The position numbers were made by a program, and so were the translations under genes. Below are positions 20,545 to 30,787 of a stretch of DNA of 64,000 nt, one piece after another; position 1 is the first letter of the stretch; the number at the start of each line of letters is the position of its first letter. Source of the stretch: Oegoconia quadripuncta (taxonomy: Eukaryota; Arthropoda; Insecta; Lepidoptera; Autostichidae); contig OX438760.1 of the NCBI GenBank assembly GCA_949316235.1, forward strand, positions 5,706,501 to 5,770,500. The letters run 5' to 3'. The notes under the pieces were generated by a model. It saw nothing but the letters and a program-made list of their open reading frames with translations, was not told where the DNA came from and searched no databases.

Positions 20545-22530
20545 AGTATCCTAACACACGCGACACTTGACTGCCGGAAATGTGAAAGCAGCGAGACGTA
20601 GATACGCGAGCGAGAGAGTGTTAATACTGGAAGTGTTACGGTGCGGCGGCATGTACAATTATGAGCTTATCTTTAAAAATAAGCCATACTTTGGTGTTTG
20701 TGGATGGGAAGGCCTAATGGAAATGCCATTGCTGGGCAGGGATTCGGGAACGTGCCCCGTAAATTTTGGAATAATCGGTTGTAGAGTCTACGAGATTGTG
20801 GCGTTAGAATCTCGTCGACCAGCGTAAGACGATACGCCAAATGACTAGAGATGGATTTGTCATTTGCCGGGACAAAAATAATGCGCGAATTGTGGATGGA
20901 ATAGTTTAGTAAGCATTTGAACAGTTTCATTATTTGTTATGCTTCTTGCGCTCAAGCAAGTAGGGTTCCAGGATTTGATCTTTACGATCAACACCGCCCA
21001 TTACATTATTATAGTCCAATATTACACGGGGTTTCTGTGGAGGTCTGTGGGGCTTCGCCTCGGTTTGGCCTAGCTCCCCACCATGGCACGTCGCTATAAT
21101 GGTAATTTTCTTCTTATCCTGGAATGCCATGATATATATCCAATATCGCCAGAATGCTGAGTAAGATATTGGCCATTTTGCAATCGCGCTAAGTTCACCA
21201 ATGATGGTACGTCGCGACGATTGACTCGTAGAGTTCCAACACAATCGGTTCGGTGGCGTTTGAGGTGTCCGGCCAATAGTGGCGTTTGAGGTGTCCGGCC
21301 AATAGTGGTGAATTGAACCAATTATCCATGTAAAGCGAATAACCAGTTTCTAAAAGCGGGCGAATGAGACGCAATACTATCTCCGTGCTTTTCAGCATTC
21401 CGATCGGTCTCTGATGACCTTCTTTGCTCGTGTAAAAAAAGCACGACCATACTGATACAGGAAGCTGACTCACACAGTTCGAAAGTGTTGATTCCAAAAG
21501 GCACCGCTTTTGTTTTATACTGCCGGAACGAGAGTAAGCCTTTCCAAGGAGCGAGACTCTCGTTAATACAAATGTTCTGGGCTGGGATATAGGCCTGTCG
21601 AAATTGATGATTGAGGTGGTCTAATATGGGACCTAACAAAACAAGTTTATCAGAATCGGGGGATCTGAGAGCATTTTTAAATGGAGAGCACGACACAAAT
21701 CTAAGTACCTCTTCAGGGTAAAAATTATAGTAAAAATATTTACTTTCTGGAGCCGATTCTGTGAAAAACATTTTATTGATGTCAATCGAGTGCCTAACAT
21801 TATCCAAAATGGGAGCAGGAGAATTTCATGAACATTGGTATCGCGTCCAATTCGAGCGAAACTCTCCGAAGGATGCCGCTACGTTTGCAGCATAGCGGTT
21901 GGTTTCGGTAACTATGTGTGTGAGGATGGAGTTGTCCCAGCATTGACGGAACGTCTCATACGTATTTGGAAGAGCATTAACAGCTGTTTGTTGCAGTAGA
22001 AATGGTTCCCGTCCACTTCAAAGCGCTGGGCATTATCACCTCCGGTAAACAGGGCTAAGTCTACTCTTTCCTTATCCTCGTCCTGGTGCTCCTCTTCATC
22101 CGGCCGTCTCTTGGCTTCTCTCGTTTGCTCTCTTAACGCCCTTTCTTGCCTTTGGCTCACTACATCCCTTACCATAGGAGTTAAATCATTCATCATCGTC
22201 GGTTATATATACTTGTATGAACCTGTCACCCCGGCGCGGCGCCATGGTGCATCCCTAGCCCTGGATGAGGATGCGGTTGCAGCGGCACCACGGTTGTGCC
22301 CAGGTACGCATACTTGTTCACGACCGCGCCCAAACCACGTCCACGCCCACGGGCCTGCCTCCGCGTGCTCTCACCCCTCATTCAGAATCACGCCTTCGTG
22401 CTAGTGAGCGCTATGCTCACTCATCACAAACATTTCATGTGCGTCCTGTGTTAAAAATATATCGCTGACGACGTCATTGTCGTCGTCAAAGCCATCGCCG
22501 TCGGGGACGCTTTCGCCGAGACGACGACGG
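20545..22530 (-). pseudogene. piggyBac-family transposase pseudogene
   Basis: Remnant of a DDE transposase (TTAA-specific cut and paste). Minus-strand pieces in order: acidic N-terminus (FDDDNDVVSD, about 22450), frames at 22196-21912, 21807-21322 and 21244-20930, a tail at 20930-20673 (KLFKCLLNYSIHNSR), and a decayed Cys-rich end (KCRVC, about 20560). Core motifs: ICINESLAPWKG at about 21575-21540, LYMDNWFNS at about 21330 and MGGVDRKDQ at about 21000-20980. The first catalytic Asp is Asn (21562-21564); the other two remain (21324-21326, 20987-20989). A 26-bp tandem duplication (about 21262-21313), in-frame stops and frameshifts break the frame. No functional protein is expected. Confidence 0.88.
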
Positions 22531-23267
22531 CCAGTGCTGACCAAAATTGGTGTACCATAATTGGCAAGTGTCGGAGTTAAATATGGCTAATACAAGCCCC
22601 CTGTTGATAAAACAATGAATGTAAGTCTTTGGAAAGTGGTAGGAAAATATATAACCGTAAGAATTGTACAGTCTACTGCAAAGAAACATGATACGTGTTG
22701 GCTGACTATGCTATGGTTTATATTAAACATATAAACGGCTAGATGTATATACGACTTACTGTTCGGCATGCGGCGCCTCTTTTTATTTCATATATCAAAT
22801 CTATCTATTGGCTATAGAAAAGTAAAAATTTCATTCAAATCTTCATAGTACTTTTCGAGTAATTAACTAGTCTGTAAACCCATTTGATGGGTCGGTTTTT
22901 TTGTGATGACCACAGGCTATGTCAAAGGGGCGTGGTAATTTATATCTTCGTCGTGTGAGAACCATGAAGTTATGTATAACGCTGGAGGCCACACTTCTAA
23001 TACCTAATTGGAGCCTGGAAAATTTTACACGTTGGTCTGCTCCTCGCTTTTTAACTCCACCGCAAGGACAGAGGAGACACACCAAAGGGTGCGAAATTTG
23101 TATAGGAAAGGACTGTTAGTGGCAAATTTTTCGTATTCACTTAGGTATGTGATAGTGTTGCCTGCAGTTTTATTTATAACTTCATGGTGACAACCTTGTA
23201 GTTGTTATCGGGATCGGAGGAGTTCAGCGATATGTAACATACATACATAACGTCACTACCTCAATCC
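22531..23267. other. Intergenic; piggyBac flank and unidentified sequence
   Basis: TGTACAGTCTACTGCAAAGA (about 22667) is a diverged direct echo of TGTACAGTCAGCTGCAGAGA at about 20344, on the other side of the piggyBac copy. The 66- and 72-codon frames at 22867-23119 are not recognised. Confidence 0.4.
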
Positions 23268-23288
23268 CAAATGGTGTGGTCAGAGATA

Positions 23289-23542
23289 AATATTATATAA
23301 ATATCCTTAGACATACACACAGCGCCATCTAGTTCCACAGTAAGCAACTATAGGCTTGTGTTGTGGATACCAGATGGTTGATATACTAGATAAATACACT
23401 TATTATAACTAAATGAAAACATCCATAACTCTGGTACACATGTCCGTATTCATCACACAAACATATGCCCCTAGCGGGATTCGAACCCGCAACCTTTTGG
23501 TATAGTGGTCAGTTGCTAACCATTACACCAAACAGGTCGTCA
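23289..23542 (-). repeat. SINE S2b inserted with target-site duplication
   Basis: Reverse-complement S2b: CAGCGCCATCTAGTTCCACA, GATACCAGATGGTTGATATA, B box complement GGGATTCGAACCCGCAACC, head ending CACCAAACAGGTCGTC. AGAGATA flanks it at 23282-23288 and 23543-23549. The interrupted host repeat (CCCAAATGG...GGTCAGAGATA...CTCAAACAATAG) is uninterrupted at about 63890-63930. Confidence 0.78.
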
Positions 23543-23782
23543 AGAGATATCTCAAACAATAGTGTCAAAAACAATTTGAGTACCGAAACCACACAGCACA
23601 GCGATATGTAACGCATCGCATTTTATTTGCTGTATTTTACTTATAGTTTTGGTTTATATTATATTTATGACAAATGTATGATATGAAAATTGTTACCTAC
23701 CATTGTTTATTAGAATGTTAAGGGTTGTGTTGTGTTTGTATGTTCCCGTGTATGTGTGCGGCCCCCTCCCTAAGTAAGGGGG

Positions 23783-23859
23783 ACGCGTGGAAAAGAACTG
23801 GCAACACCGGCTTTATCTAGTGAAAATAAAGCCGGTGTTGCCATCTCTTTTCCACGCGT
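23783..23859. repeat. Near-perfect short hairpin
   Basis: 33-nt arms (23783-23815 and 23827-23859) pair at 31 of 33 positions, with an 11-nt loop. Arm cores are ACGCGTGGAAAAGA and GGCAACACCGGCTTTA. It could be a foldback MITE or a small-RNA precursor; sequence alone does not decide. Confidence 0.6.
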
Positions 23860-24354
23860 ACCTGGTGTCGCTTTCGTGGTCCCTGGCCTGGCCTTGGGGA
23901 CGGAGCGGGACACAATGCACGGATGCGATTTAGACCTTAAGGATGATTTCACAGTCACGCCAAGTCGGCGTTGACCTCTCAGAGATTAGGTATGTATGCT
24001 TAGTGATAATAATGTAGCGTTTGACACGCGGAGGAAAATCGAAGATATGGCGGTCTAAGCACATTTTGTTAAAGAACTGCCGCGCGGTACGATGGGAACG
24101 TGGAGTCCCCTTAAGGTCACTCATACCTCTGTGAAATTTCAGACTTGTACACTAATTTAACGTGATAATCGAAAAAAATCGAAATCCAAAAAATATGCGC
24201 GGTAACCCGACCGAATCTAGAATGTTATAAAAAAGCGGCCACGCAATACATTATACTAACCTTCTAAAATTATTAGCATAATTGTCCTTAAGTTAGTACA
24301 GTCACGAAACAAATTAGTTTGAAAAATTAAACTATAAATTTCTATAATGTTTTT

Positions 24355-24548
24355 ATGCCACCGACTGAGCTTCACGAGATTACAATTGAAAACAACCAGG
24401 ACCGACTAAACGTGCCCTATAAGGCACGGAAACACTCGTATAAAAATGTCACTAGTGGTCACCCATCCGAGGACGGACCGCGCCCGACATTGCTTAACTT
24501 CGCTAATCGAATACAAATAGCCACTGCTGTGCCACGAGTGCTTTATCG
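24355..24548 (-). repeat. 5S-rRNA-derived SINE, copy 2 (better preserved)
   Basis: Minus-strand head has GCGAAGTTAAGCAATGTC, GGGCGCGGTCCGTCCTCG and GGATGGGTGACCACTAG, matching the 5S rRNA internal promoter (A box to C box). The body continues with CGAGTGTTTCCGTGCC and GGTCCTGGTTGTTTTC. A SINE3-type arrangement; the full 5S gene is not present. Confidence 0.7.
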
Positions 24549-25220
24549 TCGTCATATACACTGTTTTTCTTGCGTGACGTTTACGCTCAAGTATGTTTGT
24601 TATATTGTAGAACTTTCTAGTAGGCCAACGTGACAGTGAAATCAGCCTAAGGCTACTTAAAGATGTATCTTCAAAATATATATCTAAAAAGTCTGCGCCG
24701 CTCCGTTTCACAAAGACATCTAAATAACCTCCTTGTTTTTCAAGAAATATTTATGGCACTTGTATATTTCGGTGGCACTATTTATGCAGTTTTTTGGGAT
24801 ATAAATTATAATTGATGAGAATGAGGGATTCCAGCAACACGTGACGCCAGAATGCTCACTTATAATATCGAATAAGTCAAACTACAGTGGTACTTTTTGT
24901 CACTTTGTGACTTTGTAAAAACTACTGAAAAACTGAATTCCACATTCTAGCATCATGCACGTTGTATAAGGATATAAATATTTTTATTATAATACGCCTA
25001 ACATAGGTTTAATTAATGTAAATATTGTAACATTACCGAAATAAAATAAAATAATTGAAAGAGATCTTTTATTATGTAAAGAGATGAGCATTTCTTGTGC
25101 TAGTAAAATACATGCTGATGTTTTAAAACTATGTTTAAGAAATCTACTGCAGGCTAGCAGTTACGTCTATTTCATTCCGCTGGGTACGCAAGCCAAGCGT
25201 AACACAAAATGATCACACGT
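24549..25220. other. Intergenic AT-rich sequence
   Basis: No coding frame with motif or splice support and no repeat recognised. Confidence 0.4.
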
Positions 25221-25232
25221 GCAGAAGGCGGA

Positions 25233-25402
25233 GTGTAAGTTTTGTTTCGACTTAACTTTACTACCGCGTTTACGTGACGATTTGTATGAAGAAATGTGCA
25301 GCGCCTCTAGCGGATAGGCTGCAAAACGATTTTTTTTGATAGGGACTTTTTTCGTAAACGCGAACGCGATGGTAAAGTTAAAAACGAGACAAAACTTACA
25401 CT
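25233..25402. mobile_element. Foldback MITE
   Basis: Arms of about 45 bp: GTGTAAGTTTTGTTTCGACT ... CGCGTTTACG at left and CGTAAACGCG ... GACAAAACTTACAC at right, with a spacer of about 70 bp holding CAGCGCCTCTAGCGGATAGG. No TSD could be fixed. Confidence 0.6.
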
Positions 25403-26106
25403 TCGCACACTGTACAACATTGTAGTCACGCCCGCTAGCGATGGATTTTTTAAAAATCGTTAAGACGAGGTGTGACTGTACATGGTGTGGCCCGTTTACA
25501 TTGTGAATTATGGTTGAAGTACAGGTACACCTGCAGTATTTCAACTACCAATACAAAACCGTAATTTTAATTTATTTTTATTTTATAAAATACTGTTAGC
25601 AGTCATGATAAAATCGAGTTTATTTTTTTTGTCAGGTACTTATAATAAATAGTTATTGATTCCAGAACTATTTGTTTCTTGCTTACCAAATCCACTTTTT
25701 TCTAAGCATTACAATTAGTATAGACATATCGCGTTTAACTTACATAATCTATTCTAAAGATTACCACTGGTAGTAAAAACTTTATTAAAGAACATGCTCA
25801 CGCAGTTGCCTAGTCGTGGGTAAAGAAAAGTAAAGAACATGGTGTTACTACTGCATCTCATTTCGAGATTTGAAGGGTCAAGAAGTGGTTGACCATAACG
25901 TAGCTAGGAGACACGCGATTTAATGTGAACAAGGGACTGATTGCCTTCAAAGAGTCTATCCCACGCGGCATTCCATAAAAACTTTCATTCCAAATTTTTC
26001 GAAATGAATAGACCGATTCTAACGAAGCTTTGTACGTATAAGCAGGTCTAGGTAGTAGGTACATTTTCAAAATATCAAACTTAAAAGAATAAATAAATAA
26101 AAGAGC
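25403..26106. other. Intergenic, nothing recognised
   Basis: AT-rich. The 70-codon minus-strand frame at 25858-26070 has no domain. Confidence 0.4.
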
Positions 26107-26300
26107 TAGGGGTAAATGTTTGTGTGATGAATACGAACATTTATTCGCGAGTCATGGATGTTTATATATAAATATTTATTTTATTTTACATTTACATATT
26201 TATGTATGTTTAGCCGTTATCTAGTATCCATCCATAGTACAAGCTTTGCTTAGTTTGGGACTAGATGATTGGTGTCTGAAATATTTATTATTATTATATC
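26107..26300 (+). repeat. SINE S2a, head-truncated
   Basis: Starts at GGGGTAAATGTTTGTGTGAT (just after the B box) and runs through GCCGTTATCTAGTATCC and GGGACTAGATGATTGGTGT to an ATT tail. Confidence 0.75.
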
Positions 26301-27530
26301 AATTTCCTTAGCTTAGTAGTTCTATTCTTTTTCGAAAATATTCTCTACTAACTTTTAAGATCAATGTACGTACTTTATGCTTATAAAGTCTCACTAGAAA
26401 AATTTGGGCTTGAAAGTTTATATGTAATAAACCCTCATTAAGTTATTTAAGTTTTTACTAAGTCTTGTCACATCTTATGGCTGTCTTTCTTCCTCCATAC
26501 ATTTCAAAGTAGTACTATTTTAGTGAACAAACACTTAAAAGAGTAATAGCGCGATACCAGTGTCTTGTTTTGGCGCCCGCAGTGGGACCTAGCGTTTCCG
26601 TTTAGTAGTTCCAGTAAGCGAACGAGTTTTACTTCCGATAATCTTAGTTCTTATTTTTTTTTCACATAGAATACCTGTCAGGGATAATAATAAGGTTTTC
26701 TAACAAATCATTAGCCTGCTTTAAATTTAGTTATACAACTTACAATATTAAACTACTAAACTTAATTGCGTCTCAGAAGATACTCAGAACTCCTGTAACT
26801 ATTTTCAAAAAAATCGATGAATTCTTTATATTTTTGGAAAAATCCCCCGACGGCAAACGAAACGAACGACGGAATGTCACCCTCAAAACTATTTTTAGAA
26901 AATAGTTTTAGGAGATCATAGTATCTTCAATGACGCAATGAAGTCACAGTGGTGATATTAATTAAATGTTGTAGGTTTTATAACTAAATACCTACATTAT
27001 ACCTAATGCGAGTTACCGATTTGTTGAGAAACATTTATATTTATTCGTATATAGAATTAGCAACATTTTAAAAACATTTACACAATACTGTTACTGAAGT
27101 TATGCCAATTACAGATTCTTATTTTGCTAGCAATCAATTAGGTAATTTGCGTGGAAATTGTAATAGCAAGTATTAAATCATGGACTACAAATGTCAACAA
27201 TGAACTTGGAACGTAGATATAACCCAATTAATTATTCGATCATTTTTGACAATGTACTTAGCGAATAAAAATTAATAACAATTTTAAATCAAATCAATGT
27301 CAAAGTAGACTAAAAATAATAATTGTTCTGTCACTTATAGGTACTTTCTCCATGTGAAATTAAGACCTTTAAAATTATAGAAAGTTACACCCTAAAATAT
27401 ACGTATTACTAAGTTATCTGCTGTTTGATTACAACAACAATGTCCACAATTCGCGCAACATGCTCCCAAAAATTGAACGCCTAAATCAGAAAAGTATATT
27501 TTTAAATATCAAATAATAAATGACTAACAC
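26301..27530. other. Intergenic AT-rich sequence
   Basis: No plausible gene, RNA or repeat boundary found. AAAACTATTTTTAGAAAATAGTTTT at about 26884-26908 is a small palindrome. Confidence 0.4.
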
Positions 27531-27533
27531 TAA

Positions 27534-27677
27534 GGCCCGTATTAATAAACCGTTCTCAAGATTGAGATGACGTTAAGGTCGCACTTGAGAATCTGTTGCA
27601 TATTAAAACAGCATTAAAAAAATAGTATTGAAACTGAGACGCGATCTCAATCTCAAGATCGATTTATTAACACGGCT
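27534..27677. mobile_element. PIF/Harbinger-like MITE, short copy
   Basis: Ends GGCCCGTATTAATAAACCG and (reverse complement) AGCCGTGTTAATAAATCG, flanked by TAA at 27531-27533 and 27678-27680. Interior CTCAAGATTGAGAT and GCATTAAAAAAATAGTATTG. 144 bp. Confidence 0.72.
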
Positions 27678-27680
27678 TAA

Positions 27681-29101
27681 GCCTCGTCATATAAAACGAT
27701 TTCAAGATCGGGAACTTATGATATTTAATATACTCCAGCGTATTTAAACAGTATTAAAAATATAGTATCGAGAGTCTCAATCTGAAGATTGCTATATTTA
27801 ACACGATATAATTAAACTAAAACAATTATGATAAAACCATTAAATCGTCCGAAGTGTTAAGTTTCAACCAACGATTTGGAAAACAATACAAGATATTAGT
27901 CGTTCGATTTACACTACGATTACATAAAACAAGACGTACATACATACGTAATACGTTTTACTAAAATCATATTGCCTTACGCCCAACTTGGGACAAACAT
28001 TATAATTAATGTTTCTGTTTTACCTTAATAGGTAAATACAGAAATTAAATAAATAATATTTGTCCAATCTCTGCATAGAAATTCTTAATGCTTCTACGTT
28101 TATAAATTAGTAAACAGTATAAAATATAATAAATAGGTAAACAATTATTACAGTAAAATTTTTTATAAGATCTTTTTCAATGTATGCAGACGTTTATTAT
28201 ATCAATTGATATAATTAACTTTAATTTCCTTAACTGTAGTGCGATGGGTTTATTCATTATACAAAACCACTATCTATTTCCTCATAAATCCAAAACTCAA
28301 GTCTTCTTTAATATATTAATACTAGCTTTATCATAAAGCTTTAGAAAACAAGAGTTTAGAAGATGCGTAAAAATAAAATAATAAATAAGATTAAACTGTA
28401 TGGGCTCGGATCCCTCTGCCCTACAACATTGTGGGAGAATAAACAAAAAAAAAACCTAGTTAAAACACTAAAAATTAGACTGTAACACAATAACAATTAG
28501 GTCAATTTCCTTTTATATAAACCTACTAGTAAAATATTGGTAGAGCAATTCACAAATACACTGCACTACTTATTTTTTTAAACAAGACTAGACTACAACC
28601 CGCGTATTAGAATACGAAAATTCAAATTTATCTGCTAAATTCTATTGCAGATCCGTTTTGCAGTTTAGCCACAGATATTGCAGTAGAGGTAGATGAGCAA
28701 ACTCATACTTTATAATATTAGTATTTACAGATTTTAAAGCGATGCTCCACATCATCCGAGTAAGTCGAGGACGTTACAATGTTTCTGCCACTGAATTGAC
28801 AAGACCATTTGATTTTCACATAATTAAAATTAAAAGGCTAGTATACTAGTCAAACAAAAGATATATTTTTTGTTTGACTATGAACACAAAAACGTACGAC
28901 ATGACTTCTGTCAATTTAGTTCGTACCAAATAGCATCCTCAAAGGTATTTAGAGGGCATGGTGTAGACGTGACAAATAAAAATGATTAAAATTTGTGGTT
29001 AAAACTTCTGAAAGCAGTGTGTTAAAATGTGACGTCATCCTTTTTGTGTGCGAGTTATTAAAAAAGGATATACTAGCTTAAGCGAATCAACACCAGCACT
29101 A
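27681..29101. other. Intergenic, strongly AT-rich
   Basis: About 27740-27800 repeats GTATTAAAAATATAGTAT and TCTCAATCTGAAGATTG words from the MITE just before it, a decayed second copy. The rest has no feature. Confidence 0.4.
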
Positions 29102-29231
29102 GTAGCATGACAAGCGCAATAAAATTTTATGTCGCGTGAGATAATATTTGTCTTGCTCATTCGTTTGGACGAAATATACAACTATCCCATTCTCACTCCG
29201 TCGTCGCGCGCGATAAACGATGTCATGCTAC
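29102..29231. mobile_element. 130-bp MITE M3
   Basis: Perfect 11-bp inverted ends GTAGCATGACA (29102-29112) and TGTCATGCTAC (29221-29231). The interior has TTATGTCGCGTGAGATAA and GTCGTCGCGCGCGATAAACG. A diverged reverse copy is at about 95-215. Confidence 0.6.
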
Positions 29232-29336
29232 GCAGCCAGGAGTATGATTCTCACACGTTCGAGAATTTAATTTATATGTATCACTTTCACACTTATATGC
29301 GAGTGCAAAAGTGACAAACCTATCAACATTCTCTAC

Positions 29337-29600
29337 CTGTTTGATGTAGTGGTTAGAAACCCTGACTGCTATACTAAAAGGCCGTGGGTTCGAATACCGC
29401 TAAGGGCATATATTTGTATGATGAATACAGACGTGTATCTGAGTTATGGATGTATTCATTTATATACGTATATTTACAAAAAAAAATGTATTTGTGCACT
29501 GTTGACACACTGCACAAATACATCCGGTATCAATACAAGCCTAGTTCTTTGTGTGGAACTAGATGGCGCTGTGTGTATGTCCAAGGATATTTACTTATTC
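29337..29600 (+). repeat. SINE S2b, full length
   Basis: Head TGTTTGATGTAGTGGTTAGA, B box GGCCGTGGGTTCGAATACCG, GTATGATGAATACAGACGTG and GGAACTAGATGGCGCTGTGT. The 148-codon frame across it is an artefact of the repeat. Confidence 0.78.
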
Positions 29601-30235
29601 TTATTGAAGTTCGAGACTTGCGCGAGAATCGAGTCCCTAGGGAGTAATTCTGACGCGTTCGAGTTTCACGCATTCGTATGTCTGTCTCTTTCTCACTTTT
29701 GGGCAAGTGCAATCGTGACATATTTATGGATGTCAATCGATATTGAAATCTCGAGTGAGCAAGAATCATGGGCCTGTATTACACTAAAATTTTAGTTTAG
29801 ATAAGTACATCAGAATCGACCTCAATGCTTACTACCCAATGTTAACCGCCCTGATGTTTTAAACCGCTCATATAATTTGTTACCATATTAAACGCATTTA
29901 TTCAATATATGATTTAGTTAAAAACAGTAACAAATAAAGAGATGGAATTTAAATATAAACTTGAATAAATGTAAAAAATTTGGGGCCGCGTGGCAAGGTA
30001 CCCAAAACGCTGGCAGCGTTTCCTCATGCAGATACTTAAGCGTTGAGCTAGGAAACAAAGTTCGTCCCACACATGATCCGGCGCGGTGAAATAAGCATAT
30101 CCGCCATGCTATATGCCGTGTGCTTTATTCTTAATGTATCAAAGAGGATCCAGGGGCTTAGGTCTTTGTGACGACACATTCGATACCTAATATTCTTAAT
30201 ATGCGTTAAGATTTTTGAAACAAAGAAAAAATTAT
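29601..30235. other. Intergenic; unidentified segment next to S4
   Basis: 29980-30230 is less AT-rich (CGCGTGGCAAGGTACCC, GGATCCAGGGGCTTAGG). The minus-strand frame runs from it into the S4 repeat, so it is probably the upstream part of the same retroelement. Confidence 0.4.
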
Positions 30236-30437
30236 TTAAACCCATCTCATGACACAAACAATCAGGTACAAACATTACACAGTCGAGACACATGCAAAAA
30301 ATAACATTGTGTTTGCCATCTAATTGTCGGTGTCGCAAGGTGGAGTCAAAAAGGTCTCCAACTCAGAATGGGTTGTAGCCGCTCACTACAACGCTGGTTT
30401 TCAGTGGAGCCTCCAAATGACCCACGGATGCTGGTCA
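30236..30437 (-). repeat. Dispersed repeat S4, copy 2
   Basis: Near-identical to 34740-34962: AACCCATCTCATGACACAAAC, CAAGGTGGAGTCAAAAAGG, CACTACAACGCTGGTTTTCA and GAGCCTCCAAATGACC. Confidence 0.75.
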
Positions 30438-30787
30438 CTTTGTGGTAACTTTTACTAGTCTTATTGTAAAACACTAAAAAATATTTCCTTTTTTAGTTAG
30501 ATTTCTTATTTGCGTGTCCAGGCTGTACCTCAAGTATGTACTGCCGAATCGAAAGGTGCATCCGCCCTTGCACTCACACGCATCCATAAACATACAAATA
30601 AATTACACTGATTAATTAATATTATTCTCGTAATCAACTGGCCCCTTCACAGACACTAGGTAGACAGAAGTCGCATGCTACACTATACCATAGCAGTCCT
30701 GTAAAGCCAATATCCTTCAAAATCATATTAATATCGTTTTGGCAAAATTAATATGTTACTTAACAACCTGTAAGTCCTTGCTTCACT

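Noticed and set aside
29349..29795. 148-codon plus-strand frame
   Set aside because: Runs through SINE S2b; the residues reflect the repeat and there is no exon context.
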